Shown: positions 6,214-12,414 of the stretch, piece by piece
Numbering within the stretch: the stretch's first letter is position 1
Layout of the letters: each line of letters starts with the position of its first letter
From: an uncultured Dorea sp.
GTDB lineage: Bacteria > Bacillota > Clostridia > Lachnospirales > Lachnospiraceae
Assembly (NCBI RefSeq): GCF_934294775.1
Contig: NZ_CAKRAH010000060.1
Span: forward strand, 1-15,985
Length of the DNA: 15,985 bases
Direction of reading: 5' to 3'
Notes under the pieces: generated by a model
The model's database searches: none
What the model was told of the DNA's origin: nothing
The model's input: only the letters and a program-made list of their open reading frames with translations
Position numbers and translations under genes: made by a program

Positions 6214-6795
6214 TTACTTTTGAAATTCTACAATAACCTTGCGGCCATCTGCTACATTTTCAAACATCCCCTTCATGACCTTCTTTGCATTTTCATCTGC
6301 ATTTTCAAGAAATCCGTATTCATCGGATTCGGCTCTTTTTTTTGCTTTTTTCTCAGCCTCTCCGACAATCTCCAGCATCTGTTCCTTATCAATACTCATA
6401 ATTGAAAAATTCGTATCATAGATCTTCAGGTCACTGGATTTGATCTTGATGGAATCCTCATTGATCGTACAATGTGGAATCGTAATTTTTATCTGATCAT
6501 CGGTCTCTTTTATCTGGGCTTCTTTCACATCAAGCCCTGCGGTCACAGTTGTCTTATACTGTACCAGGATCTTATTCTTGTTGATCAGCGGAATGTTTCC
6601 CTTCGTGCTTTTGAATACATCCGAGATGATCATCTTCTGTGTTGTCAGCTCCGCTGCATCTTCAAGCGTCGTCTCCAGCGGGATACTTTCCTCTTTTGGA
6701 GTTGTAATATACTTATACGCTGATATGGAACCAATGCTGATAACCAATGCAAGAATAACCGCAAGTATTACTTTTAGCTTTGTCTTCACAGACAT
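6214..6795 (-). CDS. DUF4230 domain protein, membrane-anchored
   Basis: A 193-residue protein with one N-terminal membrane helix (about 7-27, VILAVILALVISIGSISAY) and an extracytoplasmic body. The body has the DUF4230 pattern: ILVQYKTTVTAGLDV, then KITIPHCTI, then a helical segment rich in Lys/Glu (about 140-185) ending in a final strand KVIVEF. DUF4230 proteins are common in Firmicutes and Bacteroidetes and have no established function. It lies between a small membrane protein and an AIM24 protein, 20 bases from the latter, so the three are probably co-transcribed. Start at ATG 6795; the upstream ribosome site is AAAGGGGGA. Confidence 0.82.
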   Translation of the reverse strand: MSVKTKLKVILAVILALVISIGSISAYKYITTPKEESIPLETTLEDAAELTTQKMIISDVFKSTKGNIPLINKNKILVQYKTTVTAGLDVKEAQIKETDDQIKITIPHCTINEDSIKIKSSDLKIYDTNFSIMSIDKEQMLEIVGEAEKKAKKRAESDEYGFLENADENAKKVMKGMFENVADGRKVIVEFQK

Positions 6796-6889
6796 CCCCC
6801 TTTTCTTTTGTAGTTCGTTTTATTGTCATCTTACTGTTAAGTACTCTTTTATATCCGTTTTTCCTTACCTTCTACGCGGCTTTTCCTGA

Positions 6890-7105
6890 TTAATAATTCC
6901 TGCTTAACAATGATACGATACCTACAATAATCAGAATCGGGAACGCCAGATGGATTAGTCCGCCAACTACCATTCCTACTAAGATCAGAGGGAAGAATAT
7001 CACCGTCAGAAGTAACTTCGATAATCCCCACGTGGCTTTTAATCCAAACACAAGCAGTTTACCAAATATTCCAAACATACAGATCATAAATAATAACGTT
7101 AACAT
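6890..7105 (-). CDS. Small membrane protein of unknown function
   Basis: A 71-residue protein that is almost all hydrophobic: a first helix about 2-20 (LTLLFMICMFGIFGKLLVFG) and one or two more between about 29 and 66, with few charges and a short C-terminal LLSRNY. I do not recognise a named family. AGGAG lies 9 bases before the ATG. It heads the set with the DUF4230 and AIM24 genes (95-base gap to DUF4230). An inverted repeat GTATAGT/ACTATAC lies 45 bases upstream (7150-7171). A glycine-rich last third resembles other small bacterial membrane helices, which says little about role. Confidence 0.75.
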   Translation of the reverse strand: MLTLLFMICMFGIFGKLLVFGLKATWGLSKLLLTVIFFPLILVGMVVGGLIHLAFPILIIVGIVSLLSRNY

Positions 7106-7149
7106 AATCTTCGTCTCCTATTCTCTACACTTATACTGTTATTCTTTCT

Positions 7150-7171
7150 GTATAGTCTGAATCTACTATAC
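7150..7171. promoter_or_regulatory. Inverted repeat upstream of the DUF4230/AIM24 cassette
   Basis: GTATAGT (7150-7156) and ACTATAC (7165-7171) with an 8-base spacer, 45 bases before the first gene of the cassette. It could be an operator or a short hairpin; I found no well-spaced promoter to decide this. Confidence 0.3.
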
Positions 7172-7246
7172 TTAGTTTCAAGCTATAAATATACAACAAA
7201 TTTATTGAAATAATATGACATAATTCTCAATTTTCGAGAAATTTAA

Positions 7247-7284
7247 TAAAATAGCGAGGCAGCCAACACTGTCTCGCTATTTTA
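7247..7284 (-). terminator. Terminator at the end of the ula/HPr region
   Basis: TAAAATAGCGAGGCAG (7247-7262) pairs with CTGTCTCGCTATTTTA (7269-7284) with one G-T pair, loop CCAACA. A/T runs lie on both sides, so it could act in both directions. It closes the transcription unit coming from the HPr gene. Confidence 0.85.
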
Positions 7285-7300
7285 TCTATATAAATCCATA

Positions 7301-7391
7301 TTAATCCATTTCCCGGATTATTTTTCTAAGAGGATAGATAAATGTCGGAGATGCCGATAATTCATCTCGACTTTCCTGTATATCGTTCCAT
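7301..7391 (-). pseudogene. Remnant of the gene after hpr (unknown product)
   Basis: A GGGGGGAG ribosome site and ATG follow the HPr stop codon, but the frame (MERYTGKSR) closes after nine codons. In a second frame the same DNA ends with protein-like sequence, ASPTFIYPLRKIIREMD, then a stop at 7301-7303. The simplest reading is a gene reduced to its first few and last about 25 codons by an out-of-frame deletion, the same kind of damage seen in ulaG, ulaA/B and ulaE/F. I could not identify the parent family. The terminator at 7247-7284 follows directly. Confidence 0.5.
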
Positions 7392-7405
7392 TTCTGACTC
7401 CCCCC

Positions 7406-7663
7406 TTACAGGTTCTCCCTGAAGAATGTTACCATTGCTGCATAAGCTTCCTCTTCATCTGGACCCTCTACAGTAATGGTAACTTCTGCACCTTTCTTTA
7501 CTCCAAGTCCCATGATCATCATAAGCTGTGTTGCGGAAACAGTTTTTCCTTCTTTTGTCAAGGTAATCTTACTCTGATATTTTTTTGCCTCTTTTACAAA
7601 AAGTCCCGCTGGTCTTGCATGCAGTCCTAATTCGTCATTGATTGTATAATTAAAAGATTTCAT
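7406..7663 (-). CDS. HPr-like phosphocarrier protein with His15 but no Ser46
   Basis: An 85-residue HPr-fold protein, normal length for the family. The phospho-accepting site GLHARPAG is intact, with His15 and Arg17, so it should take phosphate from enzyme I and pass it to a PTS IIA. The second landmark of Firmicute HPr, regulatory Ser46 in the KS-IMGVM segment, is replaced: here the segment reads KTVSATQLMMIMGLG with Gln46. It therefore should not be phosphorylated by HPr kinase. This looks like a dedicated HPr of the ascorbate operon rather than the housekeeping ptsH. AGGAGG lies upstream of the ATG, beyond the end of the ulaF remnant. It is intact while its neighbours are broken. Confidence 0.9.
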   Translation of the reverse strand: MKSFNYTINDELGLHARPAGLFVKEAKKYQSKITLTKEGKTVSATQLMMIMGLGVKKGAEVTITVEGPDEEEAYAAMVTFFRENL

Positions 7664-7693
7664 AATCTGTGATTCCTCCTGGTCTTATTCATC

Positions 7694-7730
7694 TTATTTT
7701 TGTCCGTAATATGAATTCGCACCATGTTTT
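7694..7730 (-). pseudogene. ulaF: Last codons of L-ribulose-5-phosphate 4-epimerase (ulaF/araD-type)
   Basis: On the minus strand the reading KHGANSYYGQK and a stop at 7694-7696 match the conserved C terminus of L-ribulose-5-phosphate 4-epimerases (KHGAxAYYGQ). Everything before it is missing: the sequence joins directly to codon 37 of ulaE in another frame. A deletion thus removed most of ulaE and nearly all of ulaF. The enzyme would have made D-xylulose 5-phosphate in the last step of ascorbate catabolism. Confidence 0.75.
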
Positions 7731-7734
7731 CTAA

Positions 7735-7845
7735 AGTAAGTTCAATGTAATCATATCCTGCATCTTTCGCTGCCTGAAGTTTTTCCCTCCAGGTCAGATC
7801 CGATGGCATGGATTTTTCATACAATCCTAACGAATATGCCTTCAT
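7735..7845 (-). pseudogene. ulaE: N-terminal remnant of L-ribulose-5-phosphate 3-epimerase (ulaE)
   Basis: A good start (AGGAGG, 8 bases, ATG at 7845) begins MKAYSLGLYEKSMPSDLTWR, the N terminus of UlaE/SgaU-type sugar-phosphate epimerases, and stays recognisable for 37 codons to YDYIELT. The reading then runs out of frame through the ulaF tail and stops at 7660, giving a 61-residue nonfunctional peptide instead of about 285 residues. The whole TIM-barrel active site is gone. It follows ulaR by about 50 bases and precedes hpr. Confidence 0.85.
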
Positions 7846-7897
7846 GCTGTCTTCCTCCTGTTTTACAGCATTCAGCACAAATCAAAATCCTATACTC

Positions 7898-8674
7898 TTA
7901 TTTCCAGAAATCGCTTTTTCTTACTATATGTATCTGTACTCCACATGCCCGGAGTTTTTCCAGTTCCTCTTCCGAAGCCAGTTCATCCGTGATCAGATGT
8001 TGTACTTTCTCTATTCCGCAGCTTGTAAAACTACTATTCTTTCCAATCTTGGTATGATCAGCCAGAATATATACTTCCTGAGTCGCATGATCAATCATCA
8101 GCTGATTAATATTCACTTCATTGATAATCTCTGTAGTCATCCCTGTTTTTGCACTGATACCGGAACATCCCACAAAAGTCTTTCTTGCGAAAATATTCTG
8201 CAGATTCCTTACTGCAAAATCTCCTACCATAGCCTCTTTCGGATATCTAAGTTCCCCTCCGGTAAGAATAATATTTACACCACTGGCTTTATCATGATTA
8301 ATGGCTTTTCCATTATTCGTAATAACTGTCACATTCTCAGCGTGTACATATTTGATCAGTTCCAGTGCATTTCTACTGGTGTTGATAAAAATAGTGTCTC
8401 TCGACTCAACAAGTGTTGCCGCATAACGGGCAATCAGATCGCGGTACAGTGTTACTTCGTCCATCTGTGCTTCTTTTTTATCTGTCACAGCTGCTCCACC
8501 GTAAAATCTTTTGATCTTACGTTCCTCTTCTAACACTCTCAGATCACGTCGGATCGTTACTACCGATACTCCCAAAAGCTCTGCCAATTCATCCGCCTTT
8601 ATCTCCGGATTTTTGGTAAGTATATCAAAAATCTGTTGCCGTCTGCTGTCTACATATGCCTTTTCTCTTTTCAT
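7898..8674 (-). CDS. DeoR-family transcriptional regulator, probably UlaR-like
   Basis: A 258-residue regulator of normal length. The N terminus holds a DeoR helix-turn-helix (about 13-60: RRQQIFDIL...ADELAELLGVSVVTIRRDL...LEEERKIKRFYGGA). The rest is the sugar-phosphate-binding DeoRC domain, with TVITNNGKAI, NIILTGGELR, FVGCSGISAKTGMTTE and YILADHTKIGK segments. It should bind operators and release them on a phosphorylated sugar, here most likely L-ascorbate 6-phosphate by context. It is embedded in the ula operon between ulaB and ulaE and is intact although the genes it would control are not. GAGG lies 9 bases before the ATG. Candidate operators are the inverted repeats before ulaG (10927-10972). 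Confidence 0.9.
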   Translation of the reverse strand: MKREKAYVDSRRQQIFDILTKNPEIKADELAELLGVSVVTIRRDLRVLEEERKIKRFYGGAAVTDKKEAQMDEVTLYRDLIARYAATLVESRDTIFINTSRNALELIKYVHAENVTVITNNGKAINHDKASGVNIILTGGELRYPKEAMVGDFAVRNLQNIFARKTFVGCSGISAKTGMTTEIINEVNINQLMIDHATQEVYILADHTKIGKNSSFTSCGIEKVQHLITDELASEEELEKLRACGVQIHIVRKSDFWK

Positions 8675-8944
8675 AATTTATAACCTCATTTTTCTGTTTT
8701 TTTAGTTCATTTTTAGAGTTCCGCTCCGTTATCATTATTCCATCTTTTATGAACTTTGTCATTATTTTCTTGATTATTTGTCGTAAAAAAGGTTAAAAAA
8801 ATAAGCCCAAGCATTTTAAGCGATTTTTCCAAATACAGAAGGACCTGCCTCCTGCAACTTCTTCTGCATATTTTTTTACAAAACTGGTGCTCCGCTCCTT
8901 TGCGGAGCATCCCGGATTTTGTTATTATGCTGAAACAATCATAA
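8675..8944 (-). other. Intergenic region between ulaB remnant and ulaR
   Basis: About 270 bases with no convincing gene. It holds the hairpin at 8878-8922. Past it, the minus strand carries a short protein-like stretch (SFVKKYAEEVAGGR, about 8879-8838) without a start, which could be the tail of another deleted ula gene. AT-rich sequence before ulaR may contain its promoter, but I see no clear boxes. Confidence 0.35.
8878..8922. other. Strong GC hairpin after the ulaB remnant
   Basis: TGCTCCGC (8888-8895) pairs with GCGGAGCA (8902-8909), loop TCCTTT, extended by ACAAAA/TTTTGT at the base. On the minus strand an A-run rather than a T-run follows, so it is not a classical terminator for the ula transcript; it might be an mRNA-stabilising hairpin between ulaB and ulaR. 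Confidence 0.5.
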
Positions 8945-9134
8945 TTAATCAATAATGCCGTGTTCTCTCATTTTCTGCTCGATTTCCTGCGCAGACATAA
9001 TATTTCTCAGTCCAATTACCTGCGTTCCTTTTTTCTCTGCATCTTTGAACATATTTGCAAAGTTCTGTGCACAGAATACTACATCATACTGAGCAGCTGC
9101 CGTTTTTCCTTCTGATAATGCACAGTGATGTACA
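8945..9134 (-). pseudogene. ulaB: C-terminal remnant of PTS ascorbate IIB (ulaB)
   Basis: In one minus-strand frame the sequence reads HHCALSEGKTAAAQYDVVFC, then ANMFKDAEKKGTQVIGLRN, and stops at 8945. This is the second half of an ascorbate-type IIB protein. The first part, including the start and the phospho-Cys loop (CGNGxGSS in this family), is absent: the DNA is joined directly to the middle of ulaA. Without the phospho-Cys the transporter cannot pass phosphate to sugar. The fragment has no start of its own, so it is a relic. Confidence 0.82.
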
Positions 9135-9878
9135 TACCATATTCTCATTGAAGATAGACATGAATCCCGGAAGTTCAACATCATCAATCTTCTTAACTTC
9201 TTTACCGTCTTTCTTCTTTCCAAAAAGTTTCTCTGCCAGCCAGTAGTTAAATGCGACACCAAACATCTGCTGATGAGCCAGCTTAAAGCCTGCTCCATCT
9301 GTAACTTCCTGACAAGGTTTGATCAAAATATTCGCACCAACTGCCCAGTAGGCACCAAGGATAACTGCCATCACTATGATCAGTGCCACATTATGCGTAA
9401 GCAGTCCTGGCAATGCAAACATGATCAGCCAGTAAGCAGTTGCTGCCTGCTGTACCTGCACATGACCGGTTGTAAACAGCGCACGCAATTTCGTAAACTT
9501 ACTAAAACGAACCAGTAAAATGTTAACGATAAATGCGATAAGAAGAAGGATCATCGCATCACCAAATCCTTTACCAAATACTTCTTCCACACCCGCTGTT
9601 ACTGCATTCTGCCCAAAATACGGATCAATAACCATTGCGTCTATCTTAAATACATCTTTCAACCCTACTAATACAGGACGGAAGTTACTTACCAGTCCGG
9701 ATGAACCAACCGTCAGGATCAGATATCCAACGATCGCTTTGATCACACCGGCCAGTACATCGTACCAAGGTTTCTTTAATAAGATATAACCGATCATAAC
9801 AATCAAACCGATCATGAATGCTGGCTGTTTCAAAATATTTGTCGCAAAATACGACCATACATTCATTAAAATATTCAT
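9135..9878 (-). pseudogene. ulaA: Truncated PTS ascorbate IIC permease (ulaA)
   Basis: The first about 248 codons of a UlaA/SgaT permease. They include several membrane segments and the family landmarks YILLKKPWYDVL, FTTGHVQVQQAA, ILGAYWAVGANI, and KPCQEVTDGAGFKLAHQQMF. The full protein is about 440-465 residues. Here homology ends at ELPGFMSIFNENMV, after which the frame runs 16 residues into ulaB sequence and stops at 9084. About half of the membrane domain is therefore lost. The start is ATG with GAGG 8 bases upstream, 21 bases after ulaC. It might still be translated to a chimeric 264-residue membrane peptide, but transport is unlikely. Confidence 0.88.
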
Positions 9879-9899
9879 TTTTCTTTCCTCTTAATTTTC

Positions 9900-10187
9900 T
9901 TACAGATATTTTTCCTGAAGCTTCAGAAGGTCTTCAGGTCCTTTTACTTTTTTGAGATTTTCAATCAGTTCCTCGTTAGACAACATCTCTGCCAGTCTTG
10001 ACATGTTATCCAGATGCTGTTCCAGATTACAGGATGCAAGTGTAAAAAATAATGTTGCATCCTTATAATTTGCTTCCACTGTACCATCTGCTTCCAGTGA
10101 TTCACAACTCATACGGATGGCATCTTTCCAGTCCTTTGCACTCTCTGCAAATTTATAATGCTTACTCTCAACAAATTTTTTTAACAT
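9900..10187 (-). pseudogene. ulaC: PTS ascorbate IIA (ulaC) with an in-frame internal deletion
   Basis: A 95-residue open frame. The N terminus (MLKKFVESKHYKFAESAKDW, to about residue 42) and the C terminus (from DATLFFTLASCN to LLKLQEKYL) both belong to the mannitol/fructose-type IIA family used for ascorbate, which is normally about 145-155 residues. The centre is missing, including the strand with the phospho-His (A-M-P-H in relatives). The join lies at NYK-DATLFF, where KDA probably occurred at both ends of the lost segment. The frame survives, with AGGAG 6 bases before ATG, so a shortened protein may be made, but it cannot carry phosphate. It could be mistaken for an intact small gene. 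Confidence 0.85.
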
Positions 10188-10214
10188 GGTCTTCTCCTAT
10201 TTATTCGTCTTCTC

Positions 10215-10863
10215 TTACAGGCATGAGCGGAACGGAATGTTCTGCGGAGCCTCGAAGCAATCCTCAAATCCTCTTCTGTGATGATAGTAAATCTTATCTT
10301 TGTCTGCCGGATAAGTATATTTTCCACCTACCTGCCAGAAGAATGGATGGAATTTATATTCGTTACGGTCCTTTTTGAAGTCATACAGAACTTTGATCTC
10401 ATCACAGTCTGCCTGGAAGTTTGTCCATACATCCCAGTGGATTGGAACAACAACTTTACATTTCAGGTTCTCTGCCATACGGAGGATATCAATGGATGTC
10501 ATCTTATCCTGCATACCCACCGGGTTCTCACCAAATGATCCAAATGCTACATGGATCAATTACAAATGGTACATTACGAAGATTCGGCTGCATAGCTCTT
10601 CCACCACACATGTTTGCCATCTGATGTCCCACTTTCATCTTTCCGTCTCCGTGTGTACGTTTTCCATTACCACACCATAAGTCAATTGTGATATTGGTAT
10701 CTGCCGGAGTTTTGAACCAGACACCTGTACATCCAAGCCACCACATAGCTACATTTCCAGGAGCAACTACTTCATTTTCAATATCCTCTACTAACCATGT
10801 TCCCCACTCAGGAAATGTACTGTTGATCCAGCTTTCTCTTGTCATTTCACTAATTTTGCTCAT
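10215..10863 (-). pseudogene. ulaG: L-ascorbate-6-phosphate lactonase (ulaG) with central deletion
   Basis: The 5' part from ATG 10863 (GAGGAGG, 6 bases upstream) encodes MTRESWINSTFPEWGTWL and NVAMWWLGCTGVWFKTPAD, as in UlaG, down to PFVIDP. The 3' part, in another frame, encodes VAFGSFGENPVGMQDKMTS, then VVVPIHWDVWTNFQAD, FFWQVGGKYTYPADKDK, and a UlaG-like end with stop at 10215. About 140 codons between them are gone, including the HxHxDH metal-binding motif of this metallo-beta-lactamase-fold enzyme. The join near 10556-10562 (GATCCATGTAGC) is out of frame. UlaG opens the lactone ring of imported ascorbate 6-phosphate; it was the first gene of the operon. Confidence 0.9.
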
Positions 10864-11066
10864 TTAAATCCTCCTCTAAACAATTCATATAATTTTGTTT
10901 TTCGTGATTTATTTGTTCTTTTATATGTGTTGCAACACCTTTTATGAATCATATCAAGGTTTTTATATGATTGTTTATCATTTATATGACTATTCTGTTA
11001 TTTTCGTATATAATGCACAATTTCAGATTATCTGTTTTGTGCATTTTTACCTCTATTTTGTACTCA
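10864..11066 (-). promoter_or_regulatory. Regulatory region before ulaG with two inverted repeats
   Basis: An AT-rich gene-free stretch. It holds the perfect palindrome GTGTTGCAACAC (10927-10938) and the inverted repeat AATCATAT/ATATGATT (10947-10954 and 10965-10972). On the minus strand the motif TCATATAAA also occurs twice further upstream. These sit 60-110 bases before ulaG and are plausible operators for the DeoR-type regulator or a second repressor. I could not settle on a promoter: several AT-rich -10 candidates exist without well-spaced -35 boxes. Confidence 0.45.
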
Positions 11067-11114
11067 CAAAAAAAGAATTCAAAATATTTGCTTTTGCAGG
11101 CAATCTTGAATTCT
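11067..11114 (-). terminator. Terminator after the HAD pseudogene
   Basis: On the minus strand AGAATTCAA and TTTGAATTCT form the outer stem, ATTGC/GCAAAT extends it imperfectly, and TTTTTTT follows directly. It lies 50 bases after the HAD stop codon and separates that transcript from the ula promoter region. Confidence 0.8.
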
Positions 11115-11163
11115 CTCTTTTTTCTTTTCTTTTTAGCTTTCAAGGTTCATATAATTATGATTT

Positions 11164-11757
11164 TTAATCAAAACAATCCATATTTATATCATCAAACGAT
11201 CGTATTTTCAAATAATCTATTTTAGCATCCAAACTTTGCTCCTGCGTATACAGGATTCCATTTAGTCCGTTATTACAGGCACCTTCAACATCTTTTGTAA
11301 GGCTGTCCCCGATAAATGCACATTCATAAGCCTTAACATCTGCCTTCTACACACAAAGTTCAAAAAAGTGAGGATGCGGTTTTTCTACACCAGCTTCCTC
11401 GCTGGTAACAATAAAGTCCACATAAGGTGCTACACCTAGCGCTTCCAGTTTTTTGTACTGAATATAAGCTGTCATATCCGTTCCAATTCCGATGCGTATA
11501 CCTCGCTTTTTTAATTCCTTTATAAAATCAACAGCTCCCTTTGATGGCTGGGATCTTTGGATCAATGTATCCCAATATGTATGATACATATTAAATGCAT
11601 GTGGAAACAAAGGTTGTTTCATCAACTCCAGCATACATTGTATTCTTAAAAGACGGTTATGAATCGCCGCTGTATCGCTTCCAATTCTCTTATTCATGAT
11701 CTTTCCTGCTGTTTTATAATAATTCTCCAACTCTTCTCTTGCATGCTTTAGCATTCA
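11164..11757 (-). pseudogene. HAD-superfamily phosphatase, 5'-truncated with a nonsense codon
   Basis: In one minus-strand frame the sequence encodes the cap and core of a HAD hydrolase: an alpha-helical cap (YHTYWDTLIQRSQPSKGAVD), motif II IGIGTDMTA, motif III VEKPHPHFF, then an in-frame TAG (11347-11349), then motif IV CAFIGDSLTKDVEGA and a normal end at 11164. The N-terminal motif I (DxDxT, the nucleophile) is missing, because the frame begins within the terminator of the upstream gene and has no ribosome binding site. About 30 codons appear lost. Two independent lesions make it a pseudogene. The cap suggests a YjjG-like nucleotidase or sugar-phosphatase subgroup, but the substrate cannot be told. 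Confidence 0.85.
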
Positions 11758-11808
11758 AAAAAATATACTCGTAAAGAAGCAACTCACGAGTTGCTTTCTT
11801 ACGAGTAT
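11757..11808 (-). terminator. Very strong terminator after the DUF1653 gene
   Basis: Arms of 20 bases (11765-11784 and 11789-11808, starting ATACTCGTAA) pair with only two mismatched positions around loop CACG, and ATTTTTTT follows on the minus strand. It overlaps the broken 5' end of the HAD pseudogene. Confidence 0.9.
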
Positions 11809-11850
11809 AACATTCATTGCATTTCACATTACCAATGACTTTTTTCTCTT

Positions 11851-12378
11851 TTACATTTCCACCTTTTCAAACCGGTACTTCTGCTTCACATCCGGATACT
11901 TCACCCTGTCCACTTCACTCATGAACATATCATACGGTCTGGCACAGATTTTAAATGGTGCATACATTGCCTGATAGACTACCAGCCTCTCTCCCGTCTC
12001 TGTATGCTCCGCAAAGGCCAGAACTTTATAAATGTATTGAGATGTACCCTCTTCTACCCATTCGCGCTTAAAATGGCGTACAATGTCTCCTACGTGTATG
12101 TCACGTTCGCCGGTCACTGTGTCATTTACATTTTTCTCTTCTGTATCCTGCTTTGCAGGTTCTTCATCTTCTTTTGTAACCGTATCCGGCATCTCTTCCT
12201 GTTTTGTTTTCTCCACATCTAATTCCACATACTCATCCTTATCAAGCGATACCGGAATGCCTGTCTTCCCTGTAATATGCACTCCGCCGTACCAGGTACC
12301 TGTCGTTTCAAAGATGTCATCAATATCATATTCCTGTGTGTATTCGTCATTCTTTTTTATAATCTTAATCTTAGCCAT
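11851..12378 (-). CDS. DUF1653 domain protein
   Basis: A 175-residue acidic cytosolic protein. The C-terminal half (about 93-173) is a DUF1653 domain: HVGDIVRHFKREW, IYKVLAFAEHTETGERLVVY, QAMYAPFKICARPYDMFMSE and DVKQKYRFE. The N-terminal about 55 residues (MAKIKIIKKNDEYTQEYDID...) are a separate short unit, and an acidic Glu/Lys/Thr linker (about 56-90) joins the two. DUF1653 proteins usually consist of the domain alone, about 70-80 residues, so the extra N-terminal unit is unusual. No function is established. ATG with AGGAG about 7 bases upstream. It follows the methyltransferase gene by 36 bases and ends in a strong terminator. Confidence 0.88.
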   Translation of the reverse strand: MAKIKIIKKNDEYTQEYDIDDIFETTGTWYGGVHITGKTGIPVSLDKDEYVELDVEKTKQEEMPDTVTKEDEEPAKQDTEEKNVNDTVTGERDIHVGDIVRHFKREWVEEGTSQYIYKVLAFAEHTETGERLVVYQAMYAPFKICARPYDMFMSEVDRVKYPDVKQKYRFEKVEM

Positions 12379-12414
12379 ATGATTCTCCTGTTCTTCCTTA
12401 ATTTATGCTTTCCA

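Noticed and set aside
5682..6236. A 184-codon plus-strand ORF opposite the AIM24 gene
   Set aside because: Shadow of a well-supported gene, no ribosome site, Ser/Thr/Pro-rich low-complexity product.
7808..8533. A 241-codon plus-strand ORF
   Set aside because: It lies wholly antisense to the intact DeoR regulator, has no ribosome binding site, and its residue mix (rich in Cys, Phe, Ser, Ile) is typical of a reverse-strand shadow.
8713..8952. A 79-codon minus-strand frame between ulaB and ulaR
   Set aside because: It crosses the GC hairpin, has Cys/Arg-rich sequence without a domain pattern, and no ribosome site before its ATG. A coding trace in another frame is more convincing but also weak.
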